Origin: Piscicola geometra
Lineage: Eukaryota > Annelida > Clitellata > Hirudinida > Piscicolidae
Direction: 5' to 3'
DNA length: 64,000 bases
NCBI GenBank assembly: GCA_943735955.1
Contig: OX030968.1
Span: 4,322,434 to 4,386,433, forward strand
Shown: in pieces, positions 55,267 through 64,000 of the stretch
Numbering within the stretch: the stretch's first letter is position 1
Layout of the letters: each line of letters opens with the position of its first letter
Made by a program: the position numbers and the translations under genes
The notes under the pieces: model-generated
Told to the model about the DNA's origin: nothing
Seen by the model: the letters and a program-made list of their open reading frames with translations, nothing else
The model's database searches: none

Positions 55267-57135
55267 TTGATTGATTGTGATATTCATCAACCTATAACTG
55301 TCTTTGTTATTCAAAATCACAACGACTATCACAAGGAAGCGTTAAGACAACTAGCAGATCAATCTTTTTACAAAATCTCGAACCCTAACGAATACAAAAA
55401 AACAAGTAAACTAATCAAAGACACCCTTAACAAATATAATATAAATAACACCCTTAAACAATTCCTACTAAATAACAAATCCCCATTTAAACTAAGAAGA
55501 TTTTACCTCCTACCTAAGATACATAAAGACAAATCTAAATGGAACGGTCTTATTCCACCTGGCAGACCCATCATAACTAACACCAGAACAGAAACAACTA
55601 ACATAACTAAATACATCAACCACTTCCTAGTACCATTAATGAAAAAACACCCAAGTTACCTGAAAGACGGCTTTGAACTTATTGACATCATTGACAACCT
55701 TAACATCAATAACAAAATAAATAACGAAAACAACGACCTCATCCTAGCTACAGCAGATGTAACTTCACTATACACAAACATGTTGAATAATAAAACTATC
55801 GCGAAAACCATTAAAATCTTCAAAAAATACCCAGAAGTAAACAGACCTGACCAATTAATAATAGATCTACTAAAAATAACACTAAATAATAATTTTTTTA
55901 TATACGAAGATAAAACATACAAACAAATAAATGGCTTAGCAATGGGCATATCCATGGCACCCGCCCTCGCTAACATCTACCTGAATGACATAGACAATAT
56001 TATCCTCAACACTAAACCCATCCTCTATAAAATATATATCGATGACCTACTGATCATCTGTACAAAAGACACACTTAACATCGATAACAAAATCAATAAT
56101 GAAAACAATGACCTCATCCTTGCCACAGCGGATGTAACGTCTCTATACACCAATATGCTGAACAACAAAACTATCGCCAAAACCATCAAAATTCTCAAAA
56201 AACACCCAGAAATAAACAGACCTGACCAACTAATAATAGAACTCCTTAAAATAACACTTAATAATAATTTCTTCATATACGATGATAAAACATATAAACA
56301 AATAAATAGATTAGCAATGGGCATTTCCATGGCACCCGCCCTCGCGAATATCTACCTTAACGATATAGATAATATCATCCTGAAAACGAAACCCATCCTC
56401 TACAAAAGGTACATAGACGACCTACTGATCATCTGTACGAAAAACACACTCGAGGAAATAAAAAGCAAAACAACTAATGTACTAAAAGAAATTAAATTAG
56501 AATACACCCAAGATAATACTAACATTAACTTCTTAGACTTAACGATAACCCTTCATAACAATAAACTAACAACCAAAACATATATTAAAGACACTAACAA
56601 CTTCAACTGGTTACACTCAACATCCAACCATCCCAAACATATCATCACCAACCTGCACAAATCCGGCTTGATAAGATTCGCCAGACACTGCACATCCTTA
56701 GAAGATTACCAAGCGATAACTAAAAGATTTTGCAGAGCCCTAGCAAACAAAGGGCATAATTTCACTAAGATGAAAATAAATAGTAAACTAGTTTGGAGGA
56801 AGATTAAACACGAGAAGGATTTAATAAATAATAATAACATAATTCCTGAGAAAAATAATAATGATGATGATAATAATACTAATAATAATAATAAAGATAT
56901 TAATGACAATAACAAGAGTAATAACAACAACAATAACATCAACGATGATAACAACAACGAAACACGAATGTACAATCTCCCAATCATCATAGACTATGAC
57001 AAAAATAACAATCACCTACTAGTAAAAATAACTAAACTAATCCATAATCATAACAGTAAAACTAAATCACGAATAAATATAAGACCTATCAAGGCATTCT
57101 ATACCAATAGAACCTTGATAAGGCAACTATCTTAG
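55267..57135 (+). CDS. Penelope-like element reverse transcriptase with a doubled palm segment
   Basis: A 622-codon open frame. Residues 75-100 hold LRRFYLLPKIHK and GRPIITN (fingers). Residues 145-269 hold motif A (ATADVTSLYTNM), motif B (GLAMGISMAPALANIYL) and motif C (YKIYIDDLLII). Residues 270-394 repeat the whole set in frame (125 codons, 375 bp: 55,699-56,073 and 56,074-56,448). The thumb follows once (NFLDLTITLHNN, NFNWLHSTSNHPKHI, RFARHCTS). An Asn/Asp-rich low-complexity stretch occupies about 525-570. No GIY-YIG endonuclease domain is seen, although many PLEs have one C-terminal to the RT. The start is uncertain because upstream is unrelated repeat DNA. Confidence 0.85.
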   Translation: MIDCDIHQPITVFVIQNHNDYHKEALRQLADQSFYKISNPNEYKKTSKLIKDTLNKYNINNTLKQFLLNNKSPFKLRRFYLLPKIHKDKSKWNGLIPPGRPIITNTRTETTNITKYINHFLVPLMKKHPSYLKDGFELIDIIDNLNINNKINNENNDLILATADVTSLYTNMLNNKTIAKTIKIFKKYPEVNRPDQLIIDLLKITLNNNFFIYEDKTYKQINGLAMGISMAPALANIYLNDIDNIILNTKPILYKIYIDDLLIICTKDTLNIDNKINNENNDLILATADVTSLYTNMLNNKTIAKTIKILKKHPEINRPDQLIIELLKITLNNNFFIYDDKTYKQINRLAMGISMAPALANIYLNDIDNIILKTKPILYKRYIDDLLIICTKNTLEEIKSKTTNVLKEIKLEYTQDNTNINFLDLTITLHNNKLTTKTYIKDTNNFNWLHSTSNHPKHIITNLHKSGLIRFARHCTSLEDYQAITKRFCRALANKGHNFTKMKINSKLVWRKIKHEKDLINNNNIIPEKNNNDDDNNTNNNNKDINDNNKSNNNNNNINDDNNNETRMYNLPIIIDYDKNNNHLLVKITKLIHNHNSKTKSRINIRPIKAFYTNRTLIRQLS

Positions 57136-57260
57136 GTAATCCTCGCTGAGTCCCAAGGCCTTCATCCACACGAGCTGGATCGCATGATGTCCTCGGACAT
57201 ACCTTTCACAAACCCTAACCCTAACCACCCACCCACCCTTCCCACCCACCCACAAAATAC

Positions 57261-57554
57261 TTGTCAACACCAAAAACTCCTCGATCAACAACTTTAACTT
57301 CAAGTGAGAATCGACGTCAATTTGAAAACTGTAAATTATTATCAATGTTCGAAAACATTGAAAAAGAAGAAAATATTGAAGAAGCTGATGTTCATCAGAT
57401 TATGGATAAAATGAAAAAGGAACCTTTCGCAGAAACTCCTTTACTTCAAACTTATTTTTATTATATTTTTACTAATTGGCTTAGCAGCAGCCCCTGGTCG
57501 GTAGAGAACATATCGGTATATGTTGAATATTCATTAAATAAATTATTATTTTAA
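57261..57554 (+). pseudogene. MULE C-terminal fragment ORF
   Basis: A 97-codon frame begins STPKTPRSTTLTSSENRRQF, unknown, and continues into FAETPLLQTYFYYIFTNWLS then SSPWSVENISVYVEY. The last part matches the sequence before TNNDLEGWH at 9,970-10,080 and 59,220-59,340. The motif itself is lost because the frame diverges after VEN. Partial. Confidence 0.45.
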
Positions 57555-57600
57555 ACATTAAAGTTTAAAGCTAGCCATTATTTCAAATACGATTGTTTAA

Positions 57601-57642
57601 AATTCCCTGAAGAAGCTGCAGCCACAGCGAAACGTCGGAAAG
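57601..57642 (+). ncRNA. Hammerhead-ribozyme-like motif downstream of the PLE ORF
   Basis: CTGAAGA at 57,607-57,613, stem II GCTG/CAGC (57,615-57,618 and 57,625-57,628), GAAA at 57,629-57,632, then CGTC with GTC as cleavage triplet ending at 57,636. Stem I strands TTCC (57,603-57,606) and GGAA (57,637-57,640) pair perfectly. As in the 52,254 motif, one A is unpaired beside stem II and stem III is minimal. The position, 465 bp after the PLE stop, fits the PLE terminal repeat, where hammerheads are known. Confidence 0.6.
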
Positions 57643-57649
57643 ATTCAGA

Positions 57650-58260
57650 ATTATTGAGGAAAGAAGACTACAACGGAACCATCCACCTTATACTTTATTA
57701 AAATAATTTCATCATATAAACCAGAAGAATGCTACATACGTACACAATCCTCACATTCAGACCGAGCTGGAACACAAGCACTGCACACACAAACAACTCT
57801 GACCTGGGCACATACCAGTACCACCAACAACAGCAAGCCTACAACATCCAAGAGATGGGTAGAAAGAAAAGGTATGAAACGCAGTGAGGGTTCAGATGAT
57901 AACTTTTTATGTTATGGCGAGTTAGTGAAATAGCAATAGCAAGAAGTGAAAGATTATAGGGTTAACAGAGACAAATTGTTTGAGATGTTAGAGAATGGGA
58001 GTTTTGAGAGTATCCAATTACACTGAGCAGAATTTCTACCAAGATTTTTTAAACTTTTATATTCCATTTAAACACTCAATTTTAGCGTCACAAATATCTT
58101 AAATATCTGGTAGATAAATCAAAATGTCATGAAACAATTAGTAGGTTGTGTTCAAATTCCCTTCAGTCAGTTTATCGTAATCACAATAGGGGTCAGTGTG
58201 TATTTGCAAAATGTGTATGAAAATCAAACACTGAAGAAATTGTTTATTTAACAGAAATAA
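57650..58260. other. Non-coding stretch with part of a PLE leader
   Basis: At 58,070-58,170 the sequence TATCTTAAATATCTGGTAG and neighbours match 52,110-52,210, the region just before the PLE TATA-like box; the match stops before the hammerhead. No other feature is recognised. Confidence 0.5.
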
Positions 58261-58309
58261 ACTATTGTGTTCAGTTTTTTCGAGTTTTGCGGTTTTTATT
58301 CAGTTAACA

Positions 58310-58850
58310 AAAATGTCTCAATGTATTAGCTGTAGGAAAGTGGTTTCCAGCAAGGCGATCGCCGTTAGTTGGAACGGATGTAATGGCTGACAACACTTGA
58401 GTTGTGGCCACACAGGTATCAAAAAACAATTATATGAAAAGTTGAAGGCAGTTGAAGGGAAAGCTCAACTTCAGTATCATAAGTTATGAGAAAGAAGACG
58501 TGTCTGGTTCATCTCACACGGAAGAGAACAGGCCTATTCCCGGGCCATCTCTTGTGTTGGAAGCAAGATTTGTTGATGAGGAGAGCAGGTCTATTACAGG
58601 TGTCTCATCTGATTCCTCATCGTGAGGTTAGTGACACAGGTCGAGAGCATTAGGACAGACATGGGAGTCCTGATGAAAATGGTCAACTCCATAATGAAGG
58701 GGCAAAAACAAGAGAAGGATGGTCCTCTCTTGCCTGAGAGAGTAAAATTCCCAATTAGAACTATGTTCTCATTGTGTGAACTCATTGGAAGATGCAACAC
58801 TTTCGAAACTTGGTATCTTAATGGAGCTTTTAAAATCAAATTAAGTTAAC
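58310..58850 (+). pseudogene. Cys-rich module plus DUF4806-like module, copy 3
   Basis: MSQCISCRKVVSSKAIAVSW then NGCNG, a stop, QHLSCGHTG and ITK(K)QLYEKLKAVEGKAQL. From 58,620 the coiled-coil and LPERVKFPIRTMFSLCELI follow, then TFETWYLNGAFKIK, a decayed MULE TWYLDGTFK box in which the catalytic Asp is Asn. The order Cys-rich, DUF4806-like, MULE catalytic start is the best evidence that these modules belong to one gene. Confidence 0.55.
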
Positions 58851-58869
58851 TTTAGTCCATATATTTATT

Positions 58870-59600
58870 AATATTCTATTTGTTGTCTATGCTACATTAT
58901 CTATGTTTATGTTTACGAGTCTTATTTAAATGTATCCCACAGGTTTTAGAAAAAATGAATTCCTTGCTGACCCAGAGAAGAGTACACACTTTTGCATTAG
59001 ACTTTGAAGCTGGGCTCTGGGTTGCTTTGCGACAAGTCTTTCCTCTGGCCGTATTTAAGGGTTGTGTCTTTCATTTTTGTCAGGCTTTGTTGAGGAAGAC
59101 CCAAAAGACTAGCCTCACATCTGACTATCTTGAAAAGGATGAAACTTATTCTCTTTTGCGGAAAACTTCTGCTCTTTCTTTACTTCCTGCCGATCAAATT
59201 CTCTCCTCTTTTTAAGAACTTCGCTAAAAAGCAGAAACTCTTTACTTCAAGTTTATTTTTCTTATATTTTTACTAATTAGCTTAGCGGCAGCCTCTGGTC
59301 GGTAGAGAAAATATCGGTATATCGCCGACATGTTTGTACCAATAATGGCCTTGAAGGCTGGCATTAATCGAAAAGCCGGAAAATCTAACCTACCTTTTTA
59401 TTTGTTAATTTCTTTATTATGTCAGGAGCTCTATTAGTCCCTGAAAACTGCACTTTTAAAAGGCAACGTAAACTCTCTCGTATCCAGAGGCAGAAAACTT
59501 TCTGTTGAAGGTTTGCTTTGGGAGGCTTGGGATTGGTATGAGACAGAGAACATATCCGCTAGCCAGCTTCTCAATTACTGTTCTGGAATTTATGGACCTT
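58870..59600 (+). pseudogene. MULE transposase catalytic domain, second half
   Basis: The 111-codon frame to 59,215 contains FALDFEAGLWVALRQVFPLA, then GCVFHFCQALLRKTQ. The first stretch carries the second catalytic Asp (DFE..) and the second is the CxFH(F)xQA motif of MULEs. After a stop, frame-broken FAETLYFK-like sequence leads to VENIS, and the EGWH region at about 59,330-59,365. Lesions make it inactive. It follows a copy of the catalytic start at 58,796. Confidence 0.8.
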
Positions 59601-59611
59601 TCACACTTTAG

Positions 59612-59800
59612 TTTCTACTAAGAAAGAATGAACGAAACATAAACAAAAGAATACTCAAAAAGGTAGAAACTAAGGAAGAATGGACGAAACAAAAACAAAA
59701 AGATACTCAAAAAGGAATATCCATTTGTTTTTATTTCGCCCATTCCTCCTTAGTTTCTACCTTTTTTGAATATCTTTTTGTTTTTGTTTCGTCAATTCGG
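59612..59800. repeat. Foldback sequence, copy 2
   Basis: Repeats of GGTAGAAACTAAGGAAGAAT then GGACGAAACAAAAACAAA on the left oppose TTTTTATTTCGCCCATTC and TTTGTTTCGTCAATTC on the right. Same arrangement as at 10,375-10,552, and the same neighbours. Confidence 0.6.
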
Positions 59801-59929
59801 GTATGACATTTATTTGTATTTTATATTCGATCACATCTCCAATGGTTTCTCTGACTCTGCGTTAGAATGGTTCAGGGACTGCTAGCTACCAACAAACTAA
59901 CGGGGCATAAGCACCACCCAGCATTTTTG

Positions 59930-60300
59930 TCGAGTGAATTGTCATCCAGTTCGTATCGACCCAAGAGAAAAAACTTCAAGCTTCACTTATGTTAATAATT
60001 ATGAATTAAAATGAATATTAATAAGCCTGGTTATGCAAGATGTCCATATTTGTAGCTTATGACAAAGATGCTCAAAGCTAGGTAATCCGGAAAATAAGTT
60101 TGCTTCATAACCATTCACACGAGAGTGAAGAGTTTTCAACTTATAGCTCAGAAAGACGACCAAAGAGATTGTTAGAGAAACAGACACTATTGATGCTATC
60201 TAACGGCGCGAATCCCACACTAATAGATGATCATTTAAAAAGCCAGGGTCTTCAAACGAAACCACAAGATTTGAAGAATCTAAAAAAATTAATTTAAAGG
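59930..60300 (+). pseudogene. MULE-type N-terminal domain relic
   Basis: The copy reads HNHSHESEEFSTYSSERRPK and LSNGANPTLIDDHLKSQGLQ; a stop replaces the Tyr of the SYVIRK strand. It shares the 3' extension (LKKLI) with the 1,780 copy. Confidence 0.5.
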
Positions 60301-60648
60301 TGAATAATCGATTAGTCATTATATTTAAAAAAAATCATTTTGGTAGTTATCCTCAAAATATATTTTTTAAAATCTTATTTTTCGTGTTTAAGGTTCTTCA
60401 ATAGATGAAATAAAAAAGGTTTTCGATGCCCCTGGCATTATTTATCATATAGATGCAAACCCGGAAACCAAATGGAATGCATCACATGGACAACAACCGA
60501 TCAGATAAATCTGCTGAGAAAATTTTTGGACGTAATAATGGCTGATGGGACTTACAAGGTTAAAAAAAGTAATGTTCTCATTGTGTAGACTGGAAGTTTT
60601 CAAAACTTGGTATCTTGATGGAACTTTTAAAATCAAATTAAGTTAACT

Positions 60649-62579
60649 CAAGTGTTGTCAGCTATCACATCCGTCCTAACTAACGGCGATCGCTTTGTTG
60701 GAAACCACTTTCCTACAGCTAATACATCGAGACATTTTTGTTAACTGAATAAAAAATCGCAAAACTTCAAGAGACTGAACACAACTGCTAATTTCTGTTA
60801 AATAAACAATTTCTCCAGTGTTTAATTTGCATACACATTTTGCAAATATACACTTTTTGAAAGTGTGGCATCTTCAAATTTTTTCTCGAGTTCATACAAT
60901 GAGGACATAGTTCTAATTGGGAATTTTACTCCCTCAGGCAAGAGAGGACCATCCCTCTCTTGTTTTTGCTCCTTCATAATGGAGTTGACCATTTTCATCA
61001 GGACTCCCATGTCTGTCCTAATGCTCTCGACCTGTGTCACTAACCCCACGATGAGGAATCAGATGAGACACCTGTATGAATATTTTGAAAAGGTGATTAG
61101 ATAAATATTAGTTGAACCTTTTAAGCGAAAATCCCTGTTGGTTCTTGTGGTCCCATCTTTTTCTTATACTTATTCACTGTTCTTGTCCCAAGAGGCTGGC
61201 CGTTACATTCAAGTGTGGTAAGAAGGTCTCTCGGTATGTAACTTCTAGTTCCCTTGGTTGCTCTGCTTTGATGTTACTCATCTGATCATTGACTTCGTAC
61301 TTCGACTCTAGAGCTTTGACTTGAAGCGATACTTACTCGGTCCACTTATGTTTTTGAAATCATCTCCCATAACTAAGTCTTCCAAACCGGGATAATTCAT
61401 GTGATCCAGAGAGAGGACACAGGAAAAAAGTGAAGATAATCTGTTTCTAACATTTTATTACATAGAAAACAAAATTCCAGTTATAACAGAGAGGTAGTTG
61501 TTCTCATTTTCTCTATTCAGGATACGCCCTTGATAGCCAGCTAATAAATCTTCAATTGATTCAAGATCTTTCAGACAGGTCCCTACGTGACCTTTTTCAG
61601 TTTTTTTCATATTCCATATTCCTTTTGGTTGAAGTTATATGCATGAGCAACGAAAGTAGTAGAAATGTAATTCATGTAACGAATTTACTTGATTCTGACT
61701 GATTGGACCCGGAACCTTGTCAAAGCCGTATGTGGAAACTGTTGGGTTGGGATGGATGGGTGGATGAGAGGATATATGGATGGGTGGGTGGGTGGATGGA
61801 TAGATGGTTTTCCCAGAATGTATCTTATTTCTTTTTTGAATTTATCTGTATTTCTAGCTTTTACGATACAATTTTTTTTGAAAATGTTTTTTTATATTAC
61901 TGTTTTTTGATAATTTTAGTTAATTACCTCATGTTGTCTTTGAACTAAATGTAAATATATCTTCCTTTATTTCACTGTCATGTTTATTATTAAGTATTTT
62001 ATAAGTTTCAATTATCTCTTCGAAGTCTACAATATTTTAATACTGGCAATTGAATTACTTAAGTCTATCAATATAAGTCCTATGTTTTCGAATAGGTAAC
62101 ATTTTGGTAGCCGATTCGATTTATCAATGAATACCCTGCTAGATGAGCCTATTCTACACCTGAATAAAAATCTAGATGTTTTTATATCAAAAAATTCAGA
62201 AGTTATTATTATTATTCTATTATTTGGTTAGCTTTACTTACGTGCTTTATATGAATATGCATATCTAATGTCAAATGATTATTATCACACCAAGGTCTTT
62301 TTCATAGGCAAAACCTTCTAGTAATACCTGACCACCCTCGTAATCCTTCATGTAATAACTCTTGATACATTTGATTTTCGAGATATTTGTAAGAATTAAA
62401 TATTTTCATATGAAGTCTGAGTTGCCATTGATGACCGCCATTATTTTATTTATATCTCCTTGTAGCTTAATCCCATCATTTCCTTCATTTGTTTGTCCAT
62501 ACATTTTGCCATCATCTGCGTACATGAAAACATTTGAGTTTACTTAATTTGGTGAATCGTTCATAAAACAACTGTGGAC
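60649..62579 (-). repeat. Right arm of the 1.93-kb inverted repeat
   Basis: Reverse complement of 48,313-50,248. On the minus strand it contains the Cys-rich module, DUF4806-like frame (61,049-60,822) and the LINE fragment. A hAT family C element interrupts it at 62,580, so the true outer end of homology may lie beyond the window. Confidence 0.93.
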
Positions 62580-64000
62580 TAGAGGTCGGACATGGACGAT
62601 TTTTCATTCCCGGTCCCGTCCCGTTCCCGAAATTTGTTTTCCCGTCCCGTCCCGTTCCCGATGGGACATCAGAATTTTGATTCCCGTCCCGTCCCGTTCC
62701 CGAAATTTGTTTTCCCGTCCCGTCCCGTTCCCGATGGGACATCAGAATTTTGATTCCCGTCCCGACCCGTTCCCGAAACTTTTTTGTTTTTTTATTCATT
62801 TTCGCTGCCGTTTTCACTGGTCCCAAACTTGCTAGTTCTAACATTTCTTACAATTTATTATTTGAAAGTCAGAGAATATTTCTTTTAATAAAATAAAAAT
62901 AAAACACGATTTAAATTTCAAATATTTATTGAAATGAAAGTATTGAAGTTAGTCATTGTTTTTGAGTAATTCAATCAAGTCTTTATTGCTTTTCACACGG
63001 GTTAAACCGTTAAGAGTTTCAGCTTTCAAATGAGAGGATTTTGGGTCTGAAGTTAAACGACCACATATTGAAAAATTCCGTTCACAGGGAATATAACTTG
63101 CAGATATACTAAACAAAATTTTGGCTACTTCTTGTTGTATTTTAAAATTGCTCATTTTACTCCAATAAAATAAAACATCTTTATAATCTTCGATTTTTTT
63201 GGGACGTAATTGTGAATATTTGTACAATTCATCCTCTTCTGAATTTTTTTCTTCGTTCATTATTATTAATTCTTCAATAATGATAGAAATATGTTTTTTG
63301 ACAACATTCTTATTCTCCACAACTGCAAATATAAAATCATTCGTATAATTTGTTAGTATTATAATTTTATTATAATTTTTTCGTTATAAAAACAAACATA
63401 ATAGGTCTAAATACCCATCATTTGTTTTTTTTCTCAACGGCACTGCAGCTTAATCTGGCTGTACAAAATAGATTTAAATTTTCTCTAATGAAAGTCTTGG
63501 TATTTATTTCTTTTCTATCCCAAACTTTTTTCCTATTATTCTTTCATACTGGGGATGCAACAGACATGCTGTCATATGAATGAGATCAATGGCATCTTTT
63601 CTTTTGTCGAAATGATCAACTGAACAATCATTTGGAAATTAATCATTCAAATTCAAAGTATTAATTTATAAAATTAAAATAATATAACTGACCATTTTGA
63701 TTTCATCTGAAAAGTTTTCATCATCACCCATTTGTTCTAATCTCCCTAATCTTTGGACTCACCATAACAACTTCAAATGTAGTGTTGGAGATTTCGACAT
63801 TGGCAATGGTGGCTTCGTTACACATTTCTATTGCATTTAATACTTATTTTAAGTATGGAGTATCGATGAAATAAAGATTTCCATACTTAGAAGTTTGCTG
63901 AAAAATCATTGTTAAAAAATCCAATCCCAATAAATGTCATTCCCGTTTTTCCCGTTCCCGATTTAAAAGTTGATTCCCGTTCCCGTCTTTTCCCGTTCCC
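62580..64000 (-). mobile_element. hAT family C, copy 2 (runs off the right edge)
   Basis: Starts TAGAGGTCGGACATGGACGA and matches 42,815-44,210 throughout, with the CCCGTTCCCG arrays at both ends. Contains the transposase C-terminal frame at 63,320-62,949, where the motif SASYIPCERNFSICGRLTSD is better preserved than in copy 1. The right terminus and target duplication lie outside the window. Its insertion point is inside the LINE fragment of the inverted repeat. Confidence 0.9.
62949..63320 (-). pseudogene. hAT family C transposase C-terminal domain, copy 2
   Basis: A 123-codon frame, about 85-90% alike to 43,566-43,189 by eye. The dimerisation core (ILFSISASYIPCERNFS) is closer to the hAT consensus than copy 1, which has CCEPNFS. 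The frame starts at a MENKNVVKKH Met, but the natural protein would be longer upstream; that part is deleted. Confidence 0.85.

Noticed and set aside
57212..57227. CCCTAACCCTAACC, possible telomere or chromosome end
   Set aside because: Only about two units followed by ACCC-rich sequence, in the middle of transposon DNA.

Overview
The window is AT-rich nuclear DNA from a multicellular animal, most likely an invertebrate; I cannot name the genus. The evidence is GT-AG introns, a three-exon gene for a secreted GPI-anchored Ly6/uPAR-type protein, CR1/L2-like LINEs, Penelope-like elements (PLEs), several hAT families with 8-bp target duplications, MULE and mariner relics, a tRNA-derived SINE and very large simple-sequence arrays. 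There are no bacterial features such as operons or Shine-Dalgarno-led genes.

Layout. 1-13,000 is a mosaic of broken transposon modules: MULE-type N-terminal domains, PLE and LINE reverse transcriptase pieces, and two uncharacterised repeated protein modules. It includes a 1.87-kb direct duplication. 13,790-17,156 holds a 19/20-bp satellite and a nearly complete hAT element with an intact target duplication and a LINE nested inside it. 19,200-30,910 is almost wholly tandem repeats, including a 2.4-kb G-rich 25-bp minisatellite, GAT/GAA, TG, ATCC and TAG arrays, and three copies of a 15/16-bp-periodic module next to simple repeats; one LINE fragment lies among them. 31,740-42,590 is a small cluster of Ly6/uPAR-like sequences. 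One gene is complete (37,407-39,127, minus) and three copies are partial or broken. The cluster is interrupted by hAT elements. 42,815-47,000 holds a short hAT, a SINE and a mariner relic. 48,313-62,579 is bounded by a 1.93-kb inverted repeat. Its interior carries MULE catalytic fragments, one long PLE reverse transcriptase ORF of 622 residues and two hammerhead-ribozyme-like motifs. The window ends inside a second copy of the short hAT.

Only the Ly6/uPAR gene looks like an intact host gene. The PLE ORF is open along its whole length but is odd: its catalytic palm segment, motifs A, B and C, is present twice in frame as a 125-codon tandem duplication. The other coding sequences are transposon remnants with stops, frameshifts or truncations. 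The most interesting points are the doubled-palm PLE with its hammerhead-like motifs, the Ly6/uPAR exon cluster, the long inverted repeat, and the unexplained protein modules that recur across the region.
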